From Alphaproteobacteria bacterium (GTDB lineage Bacteria > Pseudomonadota > Alphaproteobacteria > UBA9219 > RFNS01), in NCBI GenBank assembly GCA_037200005.1, contig JBBCGY010000001.1:602416-666415 (forward strand): DNA of 64,000 bases. The letters are read 5' to 3'. The position numbers and the translations under genes are program-made. Positions 49,752 through 57,698 of this stretch are shown here, piece by piece. The notes below the pieces were generated by a model that had not been told where the DNA came from, made no database searches, and saw nothing but the letters and a program-made list of their open reading frames with translations. Each line of letters starts with the position of its first letter. Position 1 is the first letter of the stretch.

Positions 49752-52223
49752 ATGATGCCTTTCGTTTCCCATCATATCGCCCGGCTTGGGGTCATGGCGC
49801 TGGTGCTCGCGATCCTGGTTGCGATCGGCGCGGCTGCCGGCGCGTGGGGCGCCACCGCGGCGGCGATTTTCGCCCTTCTGACGACCGGGGGAGTGACGTT
49901 TCTTCTGCTTTTCCTGCATCGCGATTTTAGCCGCCAAAAAACCGCTGTCGCCGTCGCGCGGGATACATTAAGCCGCCATGACGCGATTTTCTCCACCCTC
50001 GACGCCGGCTGGTGCCTGTTCGATGCCGATGGCCTGCTGCTGGCGTCGCAGGGATTCGAGACGCTGGTGCCGGGACGGCAATTAAAGCATTTCGACGATC
50101 TGGTCGCGGCCATCGATCATACCGGCAGCCTAGTCGAGCAGTTCCGCAAGCTGCAGCAGACCGGACGCGGCTTCGAGTTGACCCTATGCACGATGGACGA
50201 TCACAAGACTTTCATCCTGCGCGGGCGCCGCCATCCGGAGCAGGGCGCGGGGGCGCTTTACAATATCATCCATATGCGCGACGTCACCGCCGCCGCCGTC
50301 GCGGAAAATGCCGCGGAGACGCGCCAGCGGGCGGAAGCCGCGCGCACCGAAGCTTTGCATAGCGCTCTTGACGCGCTGGATTTCCCGCTCTGGATTCGCG
50401 ACAGAGAACTGCGTCTTTCCTGGTGCAACGCGGCTTACGCCCGATGGTGCGACGCGCCGCGCGACGCCGTGCTGGCGAAGCAGATCGAACTGATGCCGCA
50501 ACAAGGTGCGCGCGGCGGCGGCAGGGATCTTGCCATGCGCGCGGCGGTCGCTCCCGCCGCCGTTCGGGAACGGCGGCATATGGTGGTCGACGGCGCGCGG
50601 CACCTTATCGAATGCGCCGAGCGCCGGACCGGCGATGCGGCGGGCGATTTTCATATGCTCGGCGCGGCGCAGGATGTGACGGCTGTCGAGGAGAAGGAAG
50701 GCGAACTCGCGCGGCATGTCGCCGCCCAGCACGAGGTTCTGGAGAGTCTGGGCACGCCGATCGTGATCTATGACGCCGATCAGCGCTTGGCCTTTTATAA
50801 CCGCGCCTATGTCCGGCTGTGGGACATCGACGAGAGTTTTCTGGCGCTCAAGCCGACTTTCGGAGAAATCCTGGAGGATTTGCGCGCCCGCCGCCGCATG
50901 CCGGAGCAAGTCGATTTCCCGCGCTATAAGCGCGACCGGATGTCGCTCTTCACGTCGCTGATCGAGCCGCGCGAGGACATGCTGCATCTGCCCGACGGCA
51001 TGACGCTGCGCGTCGTGGCGGTGCCGCATCCGCTGGGTGGCCTCATGTTCATGCATGAAGACGTGACCGACAAGCTGGCGCTCGAATCATCGTATAACAC
51101 GCTGATCGCCGTGCAGCGCGAGACGCTCGACAATCTTGCCGAGGGCATCGCCGTGTTCGGCGCCGACGGCAGGCTGAAACTGTTCAATCCCGCCTTCGAG
51201 CGCATCTGGCAGCTGTTGCCGGAAGAGCTTCGCGACGAGCCGCATGTCAACGAGCTGGTCGAGAAGATGAAGAAGATGGCCAGCGCCGAGCGCTGGGCGG
51301 AGTTCCGCCGCGACATGATCGGCTTCGCGTTGGAGCGCGCGCCGCGCAGCGGACGGATGCAGCGCGCCGACGAAACGATCATCGCCTTCAACACCGTGCC
51401 GCTGCCCGACGGCGCCATGCTCAACAGCTTCATCGACGTGACGGATTCGACCCGCGTGGAACAGGCGCTGCGCGCCAGCAACGCGGCGCTCGCCGCGGCG
51501 GACCGGCTGAAATCGGAATTCGTCGCCAACGTCTCCTATCAGCTTCGTACGCCGCTCAACACCATCATGGGTTTCGCCGAGATTCTCGCGAACCAGTATT
51601 TCGGTACGCTCAACGAGCGGCAGCTCGAATACGCCAAGACCATGATGGAATCGAGTAAGCGGCTCAAGCTGCTGATCGACGACGTGATCGATCTCGCCAT
51701 CATCGACGCCGGACGCATGACGCTGACCCGCCGCCGCTCCGAGATCGTGCCGCTGCTTCAGTCGGTCGCCGGAATGCTGGGCGAATGGGCGCGGCAGCAG
51801 TCCTTGGAGCTCGTCATCGACGCCGAGCCGGGTATCGGCTATTTCGACGTGGACGAGAAGCGCATCAAGCAGGTTCTCTTTAATCTCGTCAGCAACGCCA
51901 TTCAATACACCCCGCCGGGCGGGCGCATCACCCTCATGGCGCGGCGCGACGGCGTCCGCATCGATCTCAGCGTCGCCGATACCGGCATCGGCATTCCGCA
52001 GCAGGATCAGGACCGCATCTGGCTCAAATTCGAGCGCAGCAACGCCCAGGCGCGGCAAAGCGGGGTCGGGCTTGGCCTTTCGCTGGTCAGGAATTTCATC
52101 GAGTTGCATGGCGGCGAAGTCAGGATCGAAAGCCAAATTAATCAAGGCACCAAGGTCAGCTGCATGATTCCGATTCATGCGCCTGTGTCCTCCCAGGCCG
52201 CCGTGGCGCAGGCCGGTGAATGA
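49752..52223 (+). CDS. divL: DivL-like PAS sensor pseudo-histidine kinase (Tyr in place of the phospho-His)
   Basis: An 823-residue membrane protein with two N-terminal helices (about 12-32 and 37-55), then four PAS-like regions starting near 77, 205, 330 and 455. A dimerisation/H-box follows, FVANVSYQLRTPLN, in which the phospho-accepting His is Tyr (Y596, TAT at 51537-51539). The ATPase domain looks complete: NLVSNAIQYTPPGG (N box), DTGIGIP (G1) and GVGLGLSLV (G2). The Tyr at this position is the hallmark of DivL, the Caulobacter protein that binds DivK and controls the CckA-CtrA phosphorelay. Gene order with tsaE, amgK/murU, addB, addA and trxA downstream also fits the alphaproteobacterial divL locus. 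Its stop overlaps the tsaE start by ATGA. Confidence 0.82.
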   Translation: MMPFVSHHIARLGVMALVLAILVAIGAAAGAWGATAAAIFALLTTGGVTFLLLFLHRDFSRQKTAVAVARDTLSRHDAIFSTLDAGWCLFDADGLLLASQGFETLVPGRQLKHFDDLVAAIDHTGSLVEQFRKLQQTGRGFELTLCTMDDHKTFILRGRRHPEQGAGALYNIIHMRDVTAAAVAENAAETRQRAEAARTEALHSALDALDFPLWIRDRELRLSWCNAAYARWCDAPRDAVLAKQIELMPQQGARGGGRDLAMRAAVAPAAVRERRHMVVDGARHLIECAERRTGDAAGDFHMLGAAQDVTAVEEKEGELARHVAAQHEVLESLGTPIVIYDADQRLAFYNRAYVRLWDIDESFLALKPTFGEILEDLRARRRMPEQVDFPRYKRDRMSLFTSLIEPREDMLHLPDGMTLRVVAVPHPLGGLMFMHEDVTDKLALESSYNTLIAVQRETLDNLAEGIAVFGADGRLKLFNPAFERIWQLLPEELRDEPHVNELVEKMKKMASAERWAEFRRDMIGFALERAPRSGRMQRADETIIAFNTVPLPDGAMLNSFIDVTDSTRVEQALRASNAALAAADRLKSEFVANVSYQLRTPLNTIMGFAEILANQYFGTLNERQLEYAKTMMESSKRLKLLIDDVIDLAIIDAGRMTLTRRRSEIVPLLQSVAGMLGEWARQQSLELVIDAEPGIGYFDVDEKRIKQVLFNLVSNAIQYTPPGGRITLMARRDGVRIDLSVADTGIGIPQQDQDRIWLKFERSNAQARQSGVGLGLSLVRNFIELHGGEVRIESQINQGTKVSCMIPIHAPVSSQAAVAQAGE

Positions 52224-52690
52224 CGGCGGCGGCGATATGGCGCGCGCACCGGCCGCTGCCTGACATCCAGGCGACGGAGGCGCTGGGCGAGACGCTGGCG
52301 CGTCACTTGCTTCCAGGGGACGTCATCGGCTTGTCCGGCGAATTAGGCGCGGGAAAATCCGTGCTGGCCAGGGCCGTCATTCGCGCTTTGGCGGGCGCAG
52401 ACGAGATCATACCCAGCCCCAGTTTCACCCTGGCTCAGCACTACCAATCCCCCTGGGGCGTGATCACGCATTTCGATTTATACCGCCTGACGAATCCCGG
52501 AGAAATTTTCGAGCTTGGTTTTGAAGATGCCGGAGACGGCATTACTCTTGTCGAATGGCCGGAGCGGGCCGGGCCTTATCTGCCGCCTGCCATGCTGACG
52601 ATTCACCTTCATGAGACGGACGAAACCGGTCGCGGCGCGGTCATTTCCGGCGCGGCCTTCTGGGGCGAGAGGCTTGGCGGGATTTTGTAG
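52220..52690 (+). CDS. tsaE: TsaE, tRNA threonylcarbamoyladenosine biosynthesis ATPase
   Basis: A 156-residue ATPase needed with TsaB, TsaC and TsaD to make t6A at position 37 of tRNAs reading ANN codons. Walker A is GELGAGKS near residue 40; SPSFTLAQHY, HFDLYRL and LVEWPERAG are family motifs in the expected order. The ATG overlaps the divL stop (ATGA). The distance to the next gene is 335 bases, containing a possible small convergent gene and the upstream region of the AmgK-MurU fusion. Confidence 0.95.
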   Translation: MTAAAIWRAHRPLPDIQATEALGETLARHLLPGDVIGLSGELGAGKSVLARAVIRALAGADEIIPSPSFTLAQHYQSPWGVITHFDLYRLTNPGEIFELGFEDAGDGITLVEWPERAGPYLPPAMLTIHLHETDETGRGAVISGAAFWGERLGGIL

Positions 52691-52692
52691 TC

Positions 52693-52854
52693 TTATATCC
52701 CTAGCCATCGGCGCAGACGCAGGAGGGCCAGAGGGAGGCGTTTCGGCGCTTTCTTTGGGAGAGCGTATTTCGGCGTGGCCAGAATTTGTTTCTCCCGTAT
52801 CTGGGCGCTTCTAAGGGCTCTCGCCTTGGCTATTTCCAGAGTATTCTCGGCCAT
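52693..52854 (-). CDS. Possible small basic protein (53 residues)
   Basis: A short reading frame that starts with ATG at 52854, preceded by GAGG 8 bases upstream, and stops at 52693, two bases beyond the convergent tsaE stop. The product begins MAENTLEIAKARAL and becomes very basic (PKKAPKRLPLALLRLRRW), with a hydrophobic-basic end. It could be a nucleic-acid-binding or membrane-associated micropeptide. The start site and tight fit between genes favour it; the lack of a family and the small size argue for caution. Confidence 0.4.
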   Translation of the reverse strand: MAENTLEIAKARALRSAQIREKQILATPKYALPKKAPKRLPLALLRLRRWLGI

Positions 52855-53025
52855 GATCCGACCCTCAAAAATCGATTCTCAAAATATCTCCTATTATGAG
52901 GGCATAATTATTTAGAACTAAATAAAGCGATAAATTTCCCTGTATTTGGCAAACATTCTATTTACCAAATTAGAGGCGAAGGCGGCAGTAGCGGAGCCGG
53001 ACGCGATCCGCTATCTTCACGGATC
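52855..53025. promoter_or_regulatory. AT-rich divergent spacer with an 18-bp palindrome
   Basis: The spacer between the small minus-strand frame and the AmgK-MurU gene is clearly AT-richer than its surroundings. TTATTTA-GAAC-TAAATAA at 52908-52925 is a perfect 7+7 palindrome and could be an operator. A second inverted pair, TTTGG...CCAAA, lies at about 52947-52972. No T-run follows, so neither looks like a terminator. Confidence 0.4.
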
Positions 53026-54747
53026 ATGAACCAAAACATAGCTGCTTTTCTCGCTGAACATGGTTGGCCGGAAGCCCAGGCGCGGCCTTTTCCCGCCGAT
53101 TGGTCGGCGCGGCGTTACGCGCGCTTGACCCGCGCCGGACAGGAGCTTGCAAGCGCGGTTTTGATGCAGGCCGAGCCGAATGCGGATTTTTTTGGCTTTA
53201 TCCGCGTCGCAGGAATTTTGCGGGGTCTCGGCGCTTCGGCGCCGGAGATTTATGCCGCCGATACCGCGCAGGGGTTTCTTCTGCTGGAAGATTTCGGCGA
53301 ACGTAATTTCGGGCGCATGATCGACGGCGGCGCGGACGCCGTGCCTTTGCTGCGGCGCGGGGTAGAGGCGCTGGCGGAAGTGCAGCGGCGCTTCGCGGTT
53401 CCCGAAAACGCCGGAGATTTGCCGCGCTACGATACCGCGCGCTTCATCGATCTTTTGTCGCCGCTGATCGAGAATTTCCCCCATGCCGATCCCGCCGCCG
53501 CGCGCGCCGCTCTGGCCGAAGCATGGACGAAGATTCTCGCGCCTGTCGGGGCGCAGCCGCAAAGCCTGATGCTGCGTGATTTCATCGCCGACAATCTGAT
53601 GGATTTGCCGTCCCGCGCGGGATGGAAATCGGTCGGCTTGCTCGATTTCGAGCTGGCGGGCATCGGTCCTATCGCTTATGACGTCGCGTCCCTGACCGAA
53701 CAGGTGCGCCGCGATCTTCCCGAGGAAGCGCGGAACAAGATTGTCGCGCATTATCTTGCGCTCCGTCCGGAACTGGACAAGGAAGAATTCATGGCCTCGG
53801 TCGCGGTCATGAGCGCCCAGCGCCATGCGAGGATTTTCGCCCGCTTGTACAAGATGAACAAGCCGGAATTTCTCGAACGCTCGCATAGCCATTTGCGCCG
53901 GCTGCTGGCGCTGCCGGAACTCGCCCCGGCGCGCGGCTGGTTCAAAAATTTTCTGCCGGATTATTTTCCGCCGCTCGCGCCGAAATTTGCGACGCCCTCC
54001 AAAAAGCAAATTCCCCATACTGCCATCGTGCTGGCGGCGGGCTATGGCAGGAGAATGATGCCCCTGACGGCGACGACGCCGAAGCCTCTGCTGACGGTCG
54101 GCGGCAAGGCCATGCTCGATCACGCCATCGACCGGCTGCGGCAGGCGGGGGTAGAGCGCATCGTCGTCAATGCAGGTTATCTTGGCGAGCAGATCGCCGA
54201 ACATCTGGCGCGCCGCGATCCCGATATCATCGTTTCGCGAGAGGCCGAACCGCTGGAAACCGGCGGCGGCGTGAAGCACGCGCTGCCATATCTCGGCAGC
54301 GATCCGGTCTATGTCGTCAACGCCGATCTGCCGTGGCAGGATTCGGCGCTGCCCGCGCTCGAAAATCTGCGGCTGTATTGGGACGCCGCCAAGCAGGATA
54401 TCCTGCTGCTGGTCATGCAAAAGGAGCGCGCGCTCGGCTTCGGCGGGCCAGGATTGGAAGTCCGGGGCGATTTCGATGTCATGCCGGACGGCCAATTGCG
54501 GCGGCATCATCATGAGCCTCCCTACAGCCATGTTTTTATCGGCGCGCAGATCGTGAAGCCGCAGCTTTATCAGGCGGTGGAAGCCGAGATTTTCTCCAAC
54601 AATATCCTGTTCGACCGCGCCGAGGCGTCGGGGCGGCTCCACGGCTGCGTTCATGACGGCGGCTGCTATCACGTCGGCACGCCGGAGGATTTGCGCCGGG
54701 CCAATGAGTTGCTGAGTTCGGGACAAGGATGGGTCCTGAAACCTTGA
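53026..54747 (+). CDS. AmgK-MurU fusion: N-acetylmuramate/GlcNAc kinase plus MurNAc-1-phosphate uridylyltransferase
   Basis: A 573-residue two-domain protein. Residues 1-~315 are an aminoglycoside-phosphotransferase-like kinase of the AmgK type: LMLRDFIADNLM with catalytic D185 and N190, then GLLDFELAG with the metal Asp 207 and GPIAYDVASL. Residues ~330-573 are a nucleotidyltransferase of the MurU type: LAAGYGRRM (336-344), TTPKPLL, then ETGGGVKHAL and VNADLPW. AmgK phosphorylates cell-wall MurNAc at C1 and MurU turns it into UDP-MurNAc, a recycling route that bypasses the fosfomycin-sensitive MurA step. The two are normally separate neighbouring genes; here a ~15-residue basic linker joins them. 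I see no frameshift. The stop overlaps the addB start by 19 bases. Confidence 0.87.
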   Translation: MNQNIAAFLAEHGWPEAQARPFPADWSARRYARLTRAGQELASAVLMQAEPNADFFGFIRVAGILRGLGASAPEIYAADTAQGFLLLEDFGERNFGRMIDGGADAVPLLRRGVEALAEVQRRFAVPENAGDLPRYDTARFIDLLSPLIENFPHADPAAARAALAEAWTKILAPVGAQPQSLMLRDFIADNLMDLPSRAGWKSVGLLDFELAGIGPIAYDVASLTEQVRRDLPEEARNKIVAHYLALRPELDKEEFMASVAVMSAQRHARIFARLYKMNKPEFLERSHSHLRRLLALPELAPARGWFKNFLPDYFPPLAPKFATPSKKQIPHTAIVLAAGYGRRMMPLTATTPKPLLTVGGKAMLDHAIDRLRQAGVERIVVNAGYLGEQIAEHLARRDPDIIVSREAEPLETGGGVKHALPYLGSDPVYVVNADLPWQDSALPALENLRLYWDAAKQDILLLVMQKERALGFGGPGLEVRGDFDVMPDGQLRRHHHEPPYSHVFIGAQIVKPQLYQAVEAEIFSNNILFDRAEASGRLHGCVHDGGCYHVGTPEDLRRANELLSSGQGWVLKP

Positions 54748-57698
54748 CCGGGATTTTTACCATTCCTTCCGGAGCGGATTTCGCGGCCAGCCTGGCGGGC
54801 GGGCTGCTGGCGGATTCGCAGGCGCGGCGCGTTCCGCTGGCCGATTATCTTATCCTGCTGCCGACCCGCAGGGCGGGACGCACGCTGCGCGAGGCGTTCA
54901 TCGCGGAAAATAACGGCGCGGCCATGCTGCTGCCGCGCTTGCAGCCGCTCGGCGATCTCGATCCCGAAGAGCTCACATTCGCCGAAACGGCGGCGAATAT
55001 CGGCGGCCAGGATATTCCGCCCGCCGTCGCGCCGCTGCGCCGTCAGTTTCTTTTGGCGGGAGAGCTGCGGCGTCACGACGCCGCGCTTTCCGCCGACGGC
55101 GCATGGCTGCTCGCGGGATCGCTCGCCGCGCTGCTTGACGAAGCGCAGACGCATGGGCTCGATTTCGCGGGCTTGGATAAAATCGTGCCGGACGAGCTTG
55201 CGGAACATTGGCAGGACGTGCTGCGCTTTCTACATGTCGTGACCGAGCGCTGGCCCGCGATGCTGGCGGCGACGGGCATGATCGACCCCGTCGTGCGGCG
55301 CAATCTTTTGCTCGAACGGCAGGCGGCGCTGTGGGAGGCGCATCCGCCGGATTTTCCGGTGATCGCGGCGGGATCGACCGGGTCTATTCCCGCCACGGCT
55401 GAACTGTTGCGCGTCGTCGCGCATATGCCGCCGGGCGCGGTCGTTCTCCCCGGCCTCGATGTGGAATGCGATGCCGAAAGCTGGGATGCCGTAACGGCGG
55501 CGCATCCGCAGCACGGCATGAAATCGTTGCTCGAAAAAATCAGCGTCGAAAGGCGGCATGTCGAAATATGGTCCGGCGGCAGTATCCATAACGCGGCGCG
55601 CGCCGGGTTGTTGCAGGCCGCGCTCGCGCCCGCCGAAAGTTCATCAAGCTGGCGGCAGTCCGGCCACAAACCAATATCTTCCGATGCGTTCGGCGGACTG
55701 GCGTTATGCGAATGCGAAACCACCGAGGAAGAGGCACGCACGATCGCGCTGATGCTGCGTGCGGCTTTGGAGACGCCGAAGCGCACCGCGGCGCTGGTGA
55801 CGCGCGACCGCCTTCTTGCCGAGCGCGTCGCGGCGCAGATGCGCCGCTGGGATATCGAGATCAACGATTCCTCGGGACGGAGCCTGGCGGCGACTGCTTG
55901 CGGCGGTTTTATGTCCTTGATACGGGCGGCGGCGGAACCGGATGCCAGCGGCGTGGATTTTCTCGCCTTGCTTAAACATCCTTTGGCGGCGCTCGGCTAC
56001 GATACGATGGCATGCCGCGATCTGGCGCGCCTCGCCGAACACCGGCTGTGGCGCGGCAGGCGGCTGCGCGGCGCGCCGGAGATTCACGCGCGGACGCTGG
56101 AGGAATTGAACTGGAAAGGCGATGCCGGAGAACGCCAGGCCATCGCCGAAATACTGGGCAGGCTCGACCGCGCCTTGCATCCCCTGACAGCGCTGCTGCG
56201 CGGCGAATCCGCTCCGCTTGCCGAATTGCTGGGGGCGCATATCGGCGCGGCGGAAGCCGTTGCCGCCGACGCCCATGAGAGCGGCGCGGCGCGCTTATGG
56301 AAGCATGACGACGGCGATGCCGCCGCAGCGCTATTGCATGAGCTCGCGGTATCCGCCGGGGACTTTACGCTGCCGGGCGGCGATTACGCCGCGCTGTTCG
56401 ATATGATGCTGGCGGCGCAAAGCGTGAGGCCGAAATACAGCCTGCATCCGCGCCTCAGCATTCTCGGTCCGCTGGAGGCGCGCATGATCCGCGCCGATCT
56501 CGTGATCCTCGGCGGCATGAATGAGGATTCCTGGCCTGGCGCCGCCGCCGTCGATCCCTTCATGTCGCGCCCGATGCGCCGCCAATTCGGCCTGCCGGAG
56601 CCGGAAGCGCATGTGGGGCAGGCCGCGCATGATTTCGTCCAGCTTGCCAGCCAGGGCGAGATCGTCGTCACCCGCGCCCGCCGCGCGGGCGGGCAACCCG
56701 CCGCGCCGTCGCGCTTTCTGCTGCGGCTCGAAACCCTGCTGAAGGCGCTCGGGCATGAGTCCGTGCCGCCGCCGCGCGAGCCATGGATCGATTGGGCGCG
56801 CAAAATGGACAGGCCGCAAGCGGTGGCGGCGATGAATCCGCCTTGCCCGAAACCGCCCGCCGGACTGCGCCCGAAAAGATTTTCCGTCACCGAAATCGGT
56901 AATTGGCGGCGCAATCCCTATGGTTTTTACGCCAGGCGGGTTTTGCGGCTCAAGCCGCTCGGCGACCTCGATCCGGATTTCGGCGGCGCGGATCACGGGA
57001 TCGTCATTCACGGCTTGCTGCAACAATTCATCGCCGATCATATGCGGGATTTTCCCCCACCTGAGGAAGCGGCGACGGAACTGATGCGGCGAGGCGAGGG
57101 CGCTTTCGCGCTGCTGCGCGATCAGCCTGCCGCTTTCGCCCTGTGGTGGGCGAGATTCGAGAATTCCGCCCGCTGGTTCGCCGAGACGGAATATCGCCGC
57201 CGCGCGGACGCGAAACCTCTCGCCACCGAAGCCGAAGGCGTCATGCGCTGGACTCTGGACGGGGCGGGTTACGAGCTGACCGGGCGCGCCGACCGGATCG
57301 ATCTGCAAAGCGGCGGCTCGTCGATCATCGACTATAAAACCGGGCGCGTGCCGTCCGGCAGGGAAATCGAAGCAGGCTATGAGCCGCAATTGCCGTTGCT
57401 GGCGGCGATGGCGGCGAATGGCGCGTTTCCTGATATTCAAACGCGCCATGTCGCCGCGCTCGCTTACTGGAAACTGACGGGGCGCGAATCCGGCGGCGAG
57501 ATTGCGCTGCTCAAAGCGCCGGAGGAGCTTATGGCGCGGGCGCGCGCGATGCTGGACGATACGGTGCGAAGCTTCGCCGATGCCGCGATGCCGTATCTCG
57601 TCACGCCGCAGCCGCGCTATGTGCCGGGCCATGACGATTACCGCGATCTCGGGCGGATCGACGAATGGGGCCTGGCCGCGGGGGATGGCGAAGCATGA
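54729..57698 (+). CDS. addB: Double-strand break repair protein AddB (alphaproteobacterial type)
   Basis: A 989-residue subunit of the AddAB helicase-nuclease, which resects DNA ends and loads RecA. The N-terminal part is a helicase-like fold without a clear Walker A (IPSGADFAAS in its place), as usual in this subfamily. The C-terminal nuclease domain has GIVIHGLLQQF and IIDYKTG, the D-x-K metal site, preceded by ELTGRADRIDL. The four-cysteine iron-sulfur site of Bacillus AddB is not seen, consistent with the shorter alphaproteobacterial form. The start at 54729 overlaps the upstream gene; a TTG at 54744 is an alternative. The addA ATG overlaps the addB stop. Confidence 0.92.
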   Translation: MGPETLTGIFTIPSGADFAASLAGGLLADSQARRVPLADYLILLPTRRAGRTLREAFIAENNGAAMLLPRLQPLGDLDPEELTFAETAANIGGQDIPPAVAPLRRQFLLAGELRRHDAALSADGAWLLAGSLAALLDEAQTHGLDFAGLDKIVPDELAEHWQDVLRFLHVVTERWPAMLAATGMIDPVVRRNLLLERQAALWEAHPPDFPVIAAGSTGSIPATAELLRVVAHMPPGAVVLPGLDVECDAESWDAVTAAHPQHGMKSLLEKISVERRHVEIWSGGSIHNAARAGLLQAALAPAESSSSWRQSGHKPISSDAFGGLALCECETTEEEARTIALMLRAALETPKRTAALVTRDRLLAERVAAQMRRWDIEINDSSGRSLAATACGGFMSLIRAAAEPDASGVDFLALLKHPLAALGYDTMACRDLARLAEHRLWRGRRLRGAPEIHARTLEELNWKGDAGERQAIAEILGRLDRALHPLTALLRGESAPLAELLGAHIGAAEAVAADAHESGAARLWKHDDGDAAAALLHELAVSAGDFTLPGGDYAALFDMMLAAQSVRPKYSLHPRLSILGPLEARMIRADLVILGGMNEDSWPGAAAVDPFMSRPMRRQFGLPEPEAHVGQAAHDFVQLASQGEIVVTRARRAGGQPAAPSRFLLRLETLLKALGHESVPPPREPWIDWARKMDRPQAVAAMNPPCPKPPAGLRPKRFSVTEIGNWRRNPYGFYARRVLRLKPLGDLDPDFGGADHGIVIHGLLQQFIADHMRDFPPPEEAATELMRRGEGAFALLRDQPAAFALWWARFENSARWFAETEYRRRADAKPLATEAEGVMRWTLDGAGYELTGRADRIDLQSGGSSIIDYKTGRVPSGREIEAGYEPQLPLLAAMAANGAFPDIQTRHVAALAYWKLTGRESGGEIALLKAPEELMARARAMLDDTVRSFADAAMPYLVTPQPRYVPGHDDYRDLGRIDEWGLAAGDGEA

